DNA of 64,000 nt from Aurantimonas sp. Leaf443 (GTDB lineage Bacteria; Pseudomonadota; Alphaproteobacteria; Rhizobiales; Rhizobiaceae), in NCBI RefSeq assembly GCF_001425575.1, contig NZ_LMRD01000006.1, forward strand, positions 126,513 to 190,512. Direction: 5' to 3'. Shown here in pieces: positions 27,900 through 36,882 of the stretch; positions within the stretch are counted from its first letter, which is position 1; each line of letters begins with the position of its first letter. The position numbers and the translations under genes were made by a program. Under the pieces are notes generated by a model. That model was not told the DNA's origin and searched no databases. It saw nothing but the letters and a program-made list of their open reading frames with translations.

Positions 27900-29177
27900 A
27901 TGAACCATTTCCAGTACCGGGACGGCATCCTGCACGCCGAGGACGTCGATCTGCGCAGCATCGCGGCGGCGGTCGGCACGCCCTTCTACTGCTATTCGAC
28001 CGCCACGCTGACGCGCCACTACCGCGTCTTCGCGCAGGCCTTCGCCGATATCGACGCGCTCGTCTGCTACGCGATGAAGGCCAATTCCAACCAGGCCGTG
28101 CTGGCGACGCTGGCGCGCCTCGGCTCGGGGGTCGACGTCGTCTCCGGCGGCGAGCTGCGGCGGGGTCTTGCCGCCGGCGTCGCCCCGCAGAAGATCATGT
28201 TCTCCGGCGTCGGCAAGACGGCGGACGAGATGGATCTGGCGCTCGAGGCGGGCATCTTCTGCTTCAACGTCGAATCCGAGCCCGAGCTCGAGCTTCTCTC
28301 GGCCCGCGCCGTCGCCCTCGGCCGCACCGCGCATGTCTCCTTCCGCATCAACCCGGATGTCGACGCGCGCACCCACGCCAAGATCTCCACCGGCAAGAAG
28401 AGCGACAAGTTCGGCATTCCCTACGGCCGCGCCATGGCGGTCTACGGGCGCGCCCGCGACCTGCCGGGGCTGACGGTCTCCGGCATCGACATGCATATCG
28501 GCAGCCAGATCACCGAGCTGCAGCCCTTCGACGAGGCCTTCGCGCGCCTCGCCTCGCTGGTGGCGGACCTTCGCGCGGCGGGCCACGCCATCTCCCATGT
28601 CGATCTCGGCGGCGGGCTCGGCGTGCCCTACAGGCTCGACAACGAGCCGCCCCCGGGGCCGGACGCCTATGCCGAGACCGTGAAGCGGCACGTGCGCGAC
28701 CTCGGCTGCAAGGTCGTCTTCGAGCCGGGACGCCTCATCGCCGCCAATGCGGGCATCCTGGTCGGCTCGGTGCTCTACGTGAAGGAGACGGAGGGCAAGA
28801 CCTTCCTGATCGCCGACACCGCCATGAACGATCTCGTGCGGCCGACGCTCTACGAGGCCTGGCACGACATCCGCCCCGTCGCCGAGCCGGCGCCGGGCGC
28901 CGCGCAAATCGTCGCGGACGTCGTCGGCCCGGTCTGCGAGAGCGGCGACTTCATGGCCAAGGACCGGTCGCTGCCCGCCATGGCAGCGGGCGATCTCTTC
29001 GCCATCGCCTCCGCCGGCGCCTACGGGGCCGTGCAGGCGGGAACCTACAACACGCGGGCCCTGGTGCCCGAAGTGATGGTGAACGGCGAGGACTTCGCCG
29101 TGGTGCGCCCGCGCGTCGACACCGCCGACCTCATCGCCCTCGACCGCCTGCCGTTCTGGCTCGACGCCGCCGCCTGA
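27900..29177 (+). CDS. lysA: Diaminopimelate decarboxylase
   Basis: A 425-residue PLP enzyme converting meso-diaminopimelate to lysine. The Schiff-base lysine is K60 in CYAMKANSNQAVL. Further sites are GSGVDVVSGGELRR, HIGSQITE, HVDLGGGLGVPY (phosphate-binding glycines), FEPGRLIAANAG and the substrate Cys region VGPVCESGDF. A normal full-length LysA. Likely translated from the same message as the lipoprotein and the TIGR02302 gene that follows. Confidence 0.97.
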   Translation: MNHFQYRDGILHAEDVDLRSIAAAVGTPFYCYSTATLTRHYRVFAQAFADIDALVCYAMKANSNQAVLATLARLGSGVDVVSGGELRRGLAAGVAPQKIMFSGVGKTADEMDLALEAGIFCFNVESEPELELLSARAVALGRTAHVSFRINPDVDARTHAKISTGKKSDKFGIPYGRAMAVYGRARDLPGLTVSGIDMHIGSQITELQPFDEAFARLASLVADLRAAGHAISHVDLGGGLGVPYRLDNEPPPGPDAYAETVKRHVRDLGCKVVFEPGRLIAANAGILVGSVLYVKETEGKTFLIADTAMNDLVRPTLYEAWHDIRPVAEPAPGAAQIVADVVGPVCESGDFMAKDRSLPAMAAGDLFAIASAGAYGAVQAGTYNTRALVPEVMVNGEDFAVVRPRVDTADLIALDRLPFWLDAAA

Positions 29178-29280
29178 GGCGCCGGGTCCCGTCCCGGCCC
29201 TGTCACAACGGCGTCAGCGCCTCGCCTTCGCCTCAAAAGCTGTTACTCTTCAACCCGATCGACTTGGGGAAGGCGGCTTG

Positions 29281-31893
29281 ATGGCGGAACGCGACCGGCA
29301 GGACGATGCGCAAGAGCGCGGCCGCTTCGACGCGCCCCGCCGCGCGGCCTTTCTGGCGCTGACGCTGGAAGCGGCGTGGCCGCTGGTTCTGCCGCTGGCC
29401 TGCCTCGCGTCTCTCTTCCTCGTCCTGTCCTGGTTCGGCCTCTTCGCGGCGCTGCCGCCCTTGGCGCGCCTCGTCGTCGTCGGGCTGCTCGGCCTCGCCG
29501 CGCTCGTGGCGATCGTTCGCAACCGCCATATCCGCCTGCCTTCGGCCGAGGCGGTGGACCGGCGCATCGAGGCGCGCAGCCGTCTCGACCATCAGCCGCT
29601 CCGGGCCCAGAGCGACCGGCAGAGCGGCGAGGACCCCTTCGCCGCCGCGCTCTGGCGCGAGCATCAGCGCCGCATGGCGGACCGGCTCTCCGACCTTCGC
29701 GGCGGCGCACCGGACACGCGCAGCGAGCGGCTCGATCCCCTGGCGCTGCGTGCCGTGGTGGCGCTGCTCCTCGTCACCGCCTTCGCCTTCTCCTACGGGC
29801 CGGGCGGCGGGCGCGTGTCGGACGCCTTCGCCGTCCCGCCGGGCCTCGAGATCGCGCGCGCGCGCGTCGATGCCTGGGTGACGCCGCCCGGCTATACGGG
29901 CCGGCCGCCGATCTTCCTCACCGATGCCACGGGTCCGGCCTCGGGGCCGATCGCCGTCCCCGAAGGCTCCGTCCTCTCCGTGCGCCTCTCGGACCGCTCG
30001 GGCGCCGAACTCGCCTTTACGCCGGAGGGCGCGGCCAAGGGCGAGGCCGTAGCCCCCGTCGCCAAGGACGAGGCGCCGGCCGCGACACCGGACGGCGCCG
30101 CCGCGGTGCCGGTCTCCGCACCGGCGACCGGTCCGGTCGAATACGAGTACAGGGTGATGGTGAGCGGCACGGCGCGGCTCGCCTCCGGCTTCTCCGCGCT
30201 CGGCGACTGGACCTTCGCGGTGACGCCCGACGAGGATCCCGCGATCGGTTTCAAGGACGAGCCTTCCACCGCGCGCAACGGCGCGCTGCAGCTGACCTAT
30301 CGGGTCACCGACGACTACGGCGTTCGCCAGGCCAAGGGCGAGATCGCCGTCTCCGGCGCGGACCGGCCGGCGCCGGGCGCCCGTCCTCTCTTTGCAGCGC
30401 CCGACCTGAAGCTCTCGCTGCCGCGCCGCACCAAGGGCACGGCGGAGGGTCGCACCAGCGCGGACCTTACCGAGAGCCCCTATGCGGGCGCCACCGTCGA
30501 CCTGACGCTCGTGGCCACCGACGATGCCGGCCAGACCGGGCGCTCGGCGACGAAGACGATGGTGCTGCCGGAACGGCGCTTCACCAATCCGCTGGCGCGC
30601 GCGGTGATCGAGCAGCGGCGCATCCTGGCGCTCGACGCCAACACCGTGCCGCGCGTCGTCTCCATGCTCGACGCGGTCACGCTGCGCGGCGAGGAGTTCA
30701 TCGAGACCCCGTCCGACTATCTCGCGCTGCGCGCCGCCCGCACCCGCATCGCGACGGCCGCGAACGACGACGCGCTGCGCTCTTCGGTGGACTTCCTCTG
30801 GGAGATCGCCCTCGGGATCGAGGACGGCAACCTGTCGCTGGCCGAGAAGCGCCTGCGCGACGCGCGCGAGAATCTGTCGGAGGCGCTGGAGAACGGCGCG
30901 TCGAGCGAGGAGATCGACAAGCTGATGGCCGAGCTGCGCGAGGCCATGCAGGACTACATGCAGGCCATGGCCGAGGCCATGCGCAACCAGCCCCCGGGCC
31001 AGCAGCCGCCGCAGAACGCGCAGGAGATCCGCCCGCAGGACCTCGACAAGATGCTCGACCGCATCGAGGACCTCGCCAAGTCCGGCTCGAAGGACGCCGC
31101 CCAGCAGCTCCTTTCCGAACTGCAGCAGATGATGGACTCGATGCAGGCGATGCGCCCGGGCCAGCAGCGGCAGCAGCAGGCCGGCGAGAGCCCGATGCAG
31201 GAGCAGATGAACAAGATGGGCGAACTGCTGCAGAAGCAGCAGCAGCTCATGGACCGGACCTTCGATCTCGGCCGCCAGCGCTACCGGCAGGACGAGGGCG
31301 GCGCGCCGCAGGAGGGACAGGAGGGACAGCCGCAGCAGGGCGAGGGCGGCCAGCCGATGACCGAGGAACAGCTGCAGCAGGCGCTGAAGGACCTGCAGCA
31401 GCAGCAGGGCCAGCTGCAGAAGGACCTTGAGGCCATGCAGAAGGGCATGGAAGGCATGGGCATGAAGCCCGGCCAGGGTCTGGGCGAAGCCAAGGACGCG
31501 ATGGGACAGGCCGAGGGCGCGCTCGGGCAGGGCGAGGACGGGCAGGCCGTGGACCAGCAGGGCCGGGCCATGCAGGCGCTGCGCCGCGGCGCGCGCGACA
31601 TGATGCAGCAGATGCAGCAGGCCATGCAGCAGGGCCAGGGCCAGCCCGGCCAGCAGCCCGGCGGCCAGCCGGGCCAGGGCTTCGGCGGCCAGCAGCAGCA
31701 GTCCGGCCGCGATCCGCTCGGCCGGCCGCGCCAGACGCAGGGGCCCGATTTCGGCCAGGATGTCGGCGTGCCCGACGAGATCGACGCCCAGCGCGCGCGC
31801 GCCATTCTCGACGCCATCCGCGAGCGTCTCGGCGATGCGCTGTCGCCGCAGATGGAGCGCGACTATCTGGAGCGGCTGCTGCGCACGCCGTGA
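29281..31893 (+). CDS. TIGR02302 family membrane protein
   Basis: An 870-residue alphaproteobacterial protein. The N-terminus has two TM helices (about 20-60), with a third near ALRAVVALLLVTAFAFSYGPGG. A periplasmic part with beta-rich PPGYTGRPPIFL and YEYRVMVSGTA segments comes next. The C-terminal ~300 residues are extremely Gln/Met/Gly-rich (runs of GQQQQ, LQQALKDLQQQQGQL) and partly coiled coil. Function is unknown; conservation next to lysA suggests an envelope role. ATG 29281 follows GGGGAAGG by seven bases; a TTG directly before it is not needed. Confidence 0.9.
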   Translation: MAERDRQDDAQERGRFDAPRRAAFLALTLEAAWPLVLPLACLASLFLVLSWFGLFAALPPLARLVVVGLLGLAALVAIVRNRHIRLPSAEAVDRRIEARSRLDHQPLRAQSDRQSGEDPFAAALWREHQRRMADRLSDLRGGAPDTRSERLDPLALRAVVALLLVTAFAFSYGPGGGRVSDAFAVPPGLEIARARVDAWVTPPGYTGRPPIFLTDATGPASGPIAVPEGSVLSVRLSDRSGAELAFTPEGAAKGEAVAPVAKDEAPAATPDGAAAVPVSAPATGPVEYEYRVMVSGTARLASGFSALGDWTFAVTPDEDPAIGFKDEPSTARNGALQLTYRVTDDYGVRQAKGEIAVSGADRPAPGARPLFAAPDLKLSLPRRTKGTAEGRTSADLTESPYAGATVDLTLVATDDAGQTGRSATKTMVLPERRFTNPLARAVIEQRRILALDANTVPRVVSMLDAVTLRGEEFIETPSDYLALRAARTRIATAANDDALRSSVDFLWEIALGIEDGNLSLAEKRLRDARENLSEALENGASSEEIDKLMAELREAMQDYMQAMAEAMRNQPPGQQPPQNAQEIRPQDLDKMLDRIEDLAKSGSKDAAQQLLSELQQMMDSMQAMRPGQQRQQQAGESPMQEQMNKMGELLQKQQQLMDRTFDLGRQRYRQDEGGAPQEGQEGQPQQGEGGQPMTEEQLQQALKDLQQQQGQLQKDLEAMQKGMEGMGMKPGQGLGEAKDAMGQAEGALGQGEDGQAVDQQGRAMQALRRGARDMMQQMQQAMQQGQGQPGQQPGGQPGQGFGGQQQQSGRDPLGRPRQTQGPDFGQDVGVPDEIDAQRARAILDAIRERLGDALSPQMERDYLERLLRTP

Positions 31894-32184
31894 GGCGATT
31901 CACGCCGGGCACGCGGGCGGACGGTTCCAAGCCCTCCGCGAGACTTGCAGCACGTCGCCTCGGCTCGTCGGAGGCGCAGCGGGAGGGATGCCGGGTGCCT
32001 CTGCCCCCGCGGCCTTCGCCGCCGGTCCGTGTTTCCGCGCCCAGCCCTCGCCGGGACGTCCCGAGAACCGTTGCCAGGACGAGGTCGCGCGACGTTTCGC
32101 CGGGCTTGCCGAAGGCGCCGACACGCCTGTCGCCGCCTGCCGATGGAGACGCGCGAGCGGTCGTGCCGTCGCGGCTCCGGGCGC

Positions 32185-32604
32185 TCAGCCGTAGAGGCGC
32201 AGGTCCGTCTCGTCCGGCTCCGCCTGGGCCCGCGGGCGGCGGGCGGCAAGGACGCGTCCGACCTCGCGGCGCACGGTGGCGATCGGGAAGGGCTTCTCCA
32301 GGACGCCCTCGATGACGGCGGCGAGATCGGCCGCCGCTTCCTTCTGCTCGGCATAGCCGGTCATCAGCAGGATCGGCAGGTCCGGCCAGACGGCCGCGAT
32401 CTCGTAGGCGATCTCGATGCCGGTGAGGCCGGGCATGCGGATGTCGGACAGGACGAGGTCGAAGGCGCCCTTGCGCTCCACGAGGATCTCGAGGGCCGCG
32501 TCGCCGTCCTCGGCCTCGGTCACGACATGGCCTTCGAGGCGCAGGGCACGCGAAACGAGAAGGCGCACCGCCATCTCATCCTCGGCGAGAAGGATCTCCG
32601 CCAC
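32185..32604 (-). CDS. Single-domain response regulator, CpdR-like
   Basis: A 139-residue stand-alone receiver. The acidic pair is in LLAEDEMAVR, the phosphoacceptor Asp is in LVLSDIRMPG, Thr is in LLMTGYAEQ and Lys is in VLEKPF, so it is a complete receiver with no output domain. Overall pattern and length resemble CpdR, which directs ClpXP proteolysis of CtrA and other cell-cycle proteins; the assignment is tentative. GTG 32604 is preceded by GGAGAG. A near-perfect CtrA box lies about 135 bp upstream (32738-32752). It is convergent with the TIGR02302 gene, the intervening 290 bp having no recognisable feature. Confidence 0.8.
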   Translation of the reverse strand: MAEILLAEDEMAVRLLVSRALRLEGHVVTEAEDGDAALEILVERKGAFDLVLSDIRMPGLTGIEIAYEIAAVWPDLPILLMTGYAEQKEAAADLAAVIEGVLEKPFPIATVRREVGRVLAARRPRAQAEPDETDLRLYG

Positions 32605-32737
32605 CGCACTCTCCCGCTTCGGGGGGTTCAAATCAGTCCCGGACTCCGCGCGTAGCCTTCGAAGCTGGTGCGAAGCTGGGCGAGCCGCCCACGGGCGGCC
32701 CACGGACCTCAATGCGGCGGAAAGACTGAAGGCGGCG

Positions 32738-32752
32738 TTAAGGCTCACGTAA
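32738..32752 (-). promoter_or_regulatory. Near-match CtrA box upstream of the CpdR-like gene
   Basis: On the reverse strand TTAC-GTGAGCC-TTAA matches TTAA-N7-TTAA at seven of eight fixed bases. It fits the idea that the downstream receiver belongs to the CtrA pathway, but one box is not proof. Confidence 0.35.
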
Positions 32753-32787
32753 GTTCGGCGCGGCGGCGCCCGTCTCGCGGCTGGCCG

Positions 32788-33333
32788 TCACGCCTCGTCG
32801 GGCAGCACGTGGCCGACGAAGGGGAGTTCGCGGAAGGCATGGCCGACATCCATCCCGTAGCCGACGACGAAGAGGTCCGGGCAGTCGAAGCCGACATAGT
32901 CGGCCTCGATCGGCGCGACCCGGTGCATCTTCTTGTCGAGGAGGGCGGCGAGTTCGACGCTGGTCGCGCCGCGCGAGAGGAGGAGGTCGCGGGCGAAGGC
33001 GAGCGTGCGGCCCGATTCCAGGATATCGTCCACGAGAAGCACGGCGCGGCCCGCCACGGGGCCCTCGATGTCGCGCACGACGCGCACGTCGCCCCCTTGC
33101 GTGCCCGAACCGTAGCTCGACAGCGAGATGAACTCGACCTCCGGCGCGAGCCCGTTGCGATGCATGGCGCGGATGAGATCGGCCGCGAAGACGAAGGAGC
33201 CCTTCAGCACGGCGACGACGAGGATCTCGCGCGGCGGGCGGGCGGCGATCTCGGTGGCGAGCCGTTCGACGGCGGCCGCGATGGCGGCTTCGTCGAAGAG
33301 CGGTTCGATGCGGCGGCCGCGGATCTCCCTCAC
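32788..33333 (-). CDS. hpt: Hypoxanthine phosphoribosyltransferase
   Basis: A 181-residue purine-salvage enzyme converting hypoxanthine or guanine plus PRPP to IMP or GMP. The PRPP loop is VLLVDDILESGRTL, the PPi loop is VAVLKGSFVFAADLIR, and SSYGSGTQGGDVRV is the flexible loop. The GTG start overlaps the stop of the upstream gene (GTGA at 33330-33333), so translation is coupled. Confidence 0.94.
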   Translation of the reverse strand: MREIRGRRIEPLFDEAAIAAAVERLATEIAARPPREILVVAVLKGSFVFAADLIRAMHRNGLAPEVEFISLSSYGSGTQGGDVRVVRDIEGPVAGRAVLLVDDILESGRTLAFARDLLLSRGATSVELAALLDKKMHRVAPIEADYVGFDCPDLFVVGYGMDVGHAFRELPFVGHVLPDEA

Positions 33334-34106
33334 AGCGATGTCTCCTGCGGCACGAGCTTGATCGAGACGGCGCCCGCGAGCTCGGCCGGCACCGCGATGC
33401 GGGTGGAGAAGGCGAGCGTTTCGCCCGCGGCCAGCCTGTCGCGTGTCGGGCGGAAGGGGCGCTGCAGCGTGCGGCCGGCCTCGTCGGTGAGGGCGATGCG
33501 CATGGTCGGCACGAGGCTGGGGGTCTGCAAGGCATTGCGCAGCGTGCCGGAGACGGTGAGGACGGCGCCCGCGCCGCGGGTCGTGATGGCGCTCGTCGCG
33601 TTCTCCACCGCGATGCCGCCCACGAGGGTCGCCGAGATGTCCGGCGCGGCGAGCGTCGCGGCGACGGGCGCGCCGAGCATCGTGAGGAGAAGGGCCGGTA
33701 CCGAAAGAAGTCCGATGAGGAAGCCGCAGGCGAAGAGCGCGCGGCGGGCGAGCGGGGCGCCGCGCGCGAGCTCGGCGAGCGCGGCCAGCGGCGAGCGGCG
33801 GCGGGGAACGAGGCGCCGCAGCTGCTGGACGCCCTGCGGCTGGAACACGAGATCCACCGGCGGCGCCATCCGGCGGCCGAAGTTCGCCGTGGGTGCCGGT
33901 GCCGCGGGCGCCGCAGGCACTGCCGGCGGGGGCACCTCGTAGACGGGCGACAGGATGCGCTCGGTCGGGCGGGCGCGCGCGGTCGTCACGATCGGGCGGC
34001 TCGACAGGCGCTCGGCGGTCGCATCGATCACCCGCGCCGGGCGTCGGGCGGTGCGGTCTCGCGCGTCCGGCCGGCCGGGGGCGGGCTTTTCCTGCGATGA
34101 CGACAT
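33330..34106 (-). CDS. Single-TM protein between ftsE and hpt (zinc-ribbon-less homologue type)
   Basis: A 258-residue protein. The N-terminal ~130 residues are Arg/Pro/Ala-rich and look disordered. One TM helix follows (ALFACGFLIGLLSVPALLLTML), then a ~90-residue extracytoplasmic beta domain (AVLTVSGTLRNALQTPSLVPTMRIALTDEAG) like the FxLYD/DUF3426-type C-terminal domain. Relatives in this genomic position usually carry an MJ0042 zinc ribbon with CxxC pairs at the N-terminus; none is visible here. ATG 34106 has AGGGAA eight bases upstream. Divergent from ftsE, overlapping hpt by four bases. Function unknown. Confidence 0.75.
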   Translation of the reverse strand: MSSSQEKPAPGRPDARDRTARRPARVIDATAERLSSRPIVTTARARPTERILSPVYEVPPPAVPAAPAAPAPTANFGRRMAPPVDLVFQPQGVQQLRRLVPRRRSPLAALAELARGAPLARRALFACGFLIGLLSVPALLLTMLGAPVAATLAAPDISATLVGGIAVENATSAITTRGAGAVLTVSGTLRNALQTPSLVPTMRIALTDEAGRTLQRPFRPTRDRLAAGETLAFSTRIAVPAELAGAVSIKLVPQETSL

Positions 34107-34302
34107 GGCGGCGTTCCCTGTTCCTCGTTCACCAATCGGTAAGGAACTATGCTTAACAAAGGGTGAAGCGGTGGGCACCGGCCTGCGGGAGCCTTGCCCT
34201 CGAAAACACCACAGTCGCACCGACGATGGAGCGCCTTGCCCCAGACGCCGCGCCGAGGCCGGCGCCCTGCGGGCCGAACCGCGCGAGAAGGATCGCCAAG
34301 CC

Positions 34303-34962
34303 TTGATTCGCTTCGAGAATGTCGGCCTTCGCTACGACATGGGACCGGAAGTGCTGCGCGATCTCTCCTTCGAGCTCCGCAAGCAGTCCTTCCAGTTCCT
34401 CACCGGTCCCTCGGGCGCGGGCAAGACGAGCCTCCTGCGCATGCTGTTCCTGGCGCTCAAGCCGACGCGCGGGCTCATCACCATCCTCGGCAAGGACGCC
34501 GCCAGCCTCTCGCGCCAGGACCTGCCCTCGATCCGCCGGCGCATCGGCGTCGTGTTCCAGGACTTCCGGCTCCTCGACCACATGACCACCTACGAGAACG
34601 TCGCCCTGCCGCTGCGCGTGCGCGGCAAGGAGGAGGCGAGCTATCGGCAGGACGTGGTCGACCTCATCAAGTGGGTGGGGCTCGGCGAGCGCATGAACGC
34701 GCTGCCCGTCGTCCTGTCCGGCGGCGAGAAGCAGCGCGCGGCGATCGCGCGCGCCCTCATCGACCAGCCCGACGTGCTCCTCGCCGACGAGCCGACCGGC
34801 AATGTCGACCCGCCGCTCGCCCGCCGCCTCCTGCGCCTCTTCCTGGAGCTGAACCGCACCGGCACGGCCGTCGTCATCGCCACCCACGACCTCACCCTGA
34901 TGGACCAGGTGGACGCGCGCCGCATGATCCTTTCCGACGGGCGGCTCGAGATCCATGACTGA
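34303..34962 (+). CDS. ftsE: Cell division ATP-binding protein FtsE
   Basis: A 219-residue ABC ATPase that, with FtsX, couples the divisome to peptidoglycan hydrolases. Walker A is GPSGAGKT (35-42), the Q-loop is VFQDFRLLDHMTTYENVALPL, the signature is LSGGEKQR and Walker B is VLLADEPTGNVDP. The start is TTG 34303 (AAGGA ten bases upstream), which gives the typical MIRFENVGLRYDMGPEVL opening; upstream ATGs lie in non-conserved sequence. ftsX overlaps by eight bases. Confidence 0.95.
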   Translation: MIRFENVGLRYDMGPEVLRDLSFELRKQSFQFLTGPSGAGKTSLLRMLFLALKPTRGLITILGKDAASLSRQDLPSIRRRIGVVFQDFRLLDHMTTYENVALPLRVRGKEEASYRQDVVDLIKWVGLGERMNALPVVLSGGEKQRAAIARALIDQPDVLLADEPTGNVDPPLARRLLRLFLELNRTGTAVVIATHDLTLMDQVDARRMILSDGRLEIHD

Positions 34963-35923
34963 CATCGCCCACCGCATCGGCCGCAGCCTGTCGGCCCGGC
35001 GCGCCGAGCGCCAGACGCCGATCGTGCCGCCCGCCAATGTCGCGGGGCGGGCGCTGATGACCGTCATCGCCATCATGACCTTCCTCGCCAGCCTCACGGT
35101 CGGCGCGGTGACGCTCGTCTCCGACACGGCGAGCGCCTGGCAGAGCGACATCTCGCGCGAGATCACCGTGCAGGTGAAGCCGGAGGAGGGGCTCGACATG
35201 GCCGGGGCTCTGGCGAAGGTGCAGGCCATCGCGCTCGGAACGCCGGGGGTCACGAGCGCCGGCGTCCTCGACGACGCGGCGACGGGGCGTCTCCTTCAGC
35301 CCTGGCTCGGCGAGGGGCTCGATCTCGACGAACTGCCGGTGCCGCGCCTCGTCGTCGTCTCGATCGACGAGAACGCCCCGCCGGACTTCGCCGAGATGGG
35401 CCTGCGGCTGAAGAGCGCGGTGCCCTCGGCCGAGCTCGACGACCACCGCGCCTGGGTCTCACGCCTCGTCTCCATGGCGCATGCGACCGTTCTGGTGGGC
35501 GCGGCGATCCTGGCGCTGGTCATGGTCGCGACGGTCCTCACCGTCGTCTTCGCCACGCGCGGGGCGATGTCGGGCAATCGCCAGATCATCGAGGTGCTGC
35601 ATTTCGTCGGGGCGCGCGGCTCCTTCATCGCCGGGCAGTTCCAGAGCCACTTCTTCCGGCTCGGCCTGTTCGGTGCGCTCGCCGGGGGGCTCGCCGCCAC
35701 GCTCGTCTTCGTCGCGATGGGCCTGTGGACGCGCTCCAACCAGGCGACGCCCGAGGCAGACCAGATCAGCGCGCTTTTCGGCGCCTTCGCCATCGGCTGG
35801 ACGGGCTATGCCGGCGTCGGCCTGCTCATCGCAACCGTCGGCGCCTTGACGGCGTTGACATCGCGTTGGACGGTACAGCGTCAGCTCGCGGCGATCGACA
35901 TGATCTCGCCGGTCGAGGCCTGA
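34955..35923 (+). CDS. ftsX: Cell division protein FtsX
   Basis: A 322-residue four-TM protein. TM1 (ALMTVIAIMTFLASLTVGAV) is followed by the large periplasmic loop (about 55-175), where hydrolase activators bind. TM2-4 and the family motif NRQIIEVLHFVGARGSFIAGQFQSHF follow. The overlap with ftsE shows translational coupling. YdcF and PlsC proteins lie downstream on the same strand. Confidence 0.93.
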   Translation: MTDIAHRIGRSLSARRAERQTPIVPPANVAGRALMTVIAIMTFLASLTVGAVTLVSDTASAWQSDISREITVQVKPEEGLDMAGALAKVQAIALGTPGVTSAGVLDDAATGRLLQPWLGEGLDLDELPVPRLVVVSIDENAPPDFAEMGLRLKSAVPSAELDDHRAWVSRLVSMAHATVLVGAAILALVMVATVLTVVFATRGAMSGNRQIIEVLHFVGARGSFIAGQFQSHFFRLGLFGALAGGLAATLVFVAMGLWTRSNQATPEADQISALFGAFAIGWTGYAGVGLLIATVGALTALTSRWTVQRQLAAIDMISPVEA

Positions 35924-35972
35924 CGGAACGAACGGCCGTTGACGAAGCCTTAACGATCCTTGCTGAAACTTC

Positions 35973-36734
35973 GTGCACGATGACGCGACATTCTTCCTCC
36001 CGCCGCGACTGCGGCCCGACAGTGCGGATCCGGCGGTGAGCGCCGCGGCGCGGCTGCCGGCGGCTGTCGGTGCGAGGCGGCGGCGGGCCCGTGTCGCGAC
36101 GCTGAAGAGCGTCGTCCTCGTCATCCTCCTCGTCGCGGTGCTGGCGGCCGGCTACCTCGCCGGCGGGTTCCTGCGCTTCACCGAGGAGGTCAGCCGCTAT
36201 GCGCAGGCGCGCCAGGAACAGCGGGCGGATGCGATCGTCGTCCTCACCGGCGGCTCGGCCCGCATCGACCAGGCGATCGATCTCCTCAAGCAGGGCTGGG
36301 GCGACAGGCTCCTCATCAGCGGCGTCAATCCCGGCACCAGCATCGCCACGCTCGCCCGCATGACGGCGACGGACCGGTCCTGGTTCGACTGCTGCGTGGA
36401 CATCGACTATGCCGCGCTCGACACGATCGGCAATGCCGAGATCGCCGCGCAATGGGCCCGCCGGCGCGGCTTCGACGACCTGATCCTCGTCACCAGCGAC
36501 TACCACATGCCGCGCTCGCTGCTGGAATTCACCCAGCTCTCTGGCCTGCATTCGGTCATCCCCCACGCGGTGCGCCGCAGCGACCTGTGGAAGGGCGAGG
36601 CGGTGCCGAGCGTGCCGGGGCTTCGCGTCCTCCTCGTCGAATATGCCAAGCTCGTGGCGGTGCGCCTTCGGTCCGGCATCGGCCTGCCGGTCGGATCGGC
36701 GACGAGTTCGCAGATCGCCCGCCTCGACCTGTAG
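35973..36734 (+). CDS. YdcF-family (DUF218) membrane protein
   Basis: A 253-residue protein with a cytoplasmic Arg-rich start, one TM helix (VVLVILLVAVLAAGYLAGGFL) and a DUF218 domain. Key stretches are DAIVVLTGGSARIDQAIDLL, LLISGVNPGTS, NAEIAAQWARRRGFDDLILVTSDYHMPRS and VVPSVPG-like PSVPGLRVLLVEYAK. Relatives act in envelope processes such as ElyC-type control of lipid-linked precursors. GTG 35973 is the first available start; the ribosome-binding site is weak. It is 49 bp after ftsX, so probably the same operon. Confidence 0.88.
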   Translation: MHDDATFFLPPRLRPDSADPAVSAAARLPAAVGARRRRARVATLKSVVLVILLVAVLAAGYLAGGFLRFTEEVSRYAQARQEQRADAIVVLTGGSARIDQAIDLLKQGWGDRLLISGVNPGTSIATLARMTATDRSWFDCCVDIDYAALDTIGNAEIAAQWARRRGFDDLILVTSDYHMPRSLLEFTQLSGLHSVIPHAVRRSDLWKGEAVPSVPGLRVLLVEYAKLVAVRLRSGIGLPVGSATSSQIARLDL

Positions 36735-36882
36735 AGCATCGGACGCGGGTTTGCCTTCCCCTCCGCGATGGGGCCGCACGGCGCTTCAAATCGGGGCGCA
36801 CCCGTCGTAAAGCGATGCCGTCCTGCCGGTCGCGGCTCTTCCCGCACCGCCCCCCGCATCGATGCCCGGAGCGCTCCCGACG

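Noticed and set aside
30900-31750. CAGCAG-type DNA as a tandem-repeat element
   Set aside because: The periodicity comes from Gln codons in the TIGR02302 protein, not from a regular repeat unit.
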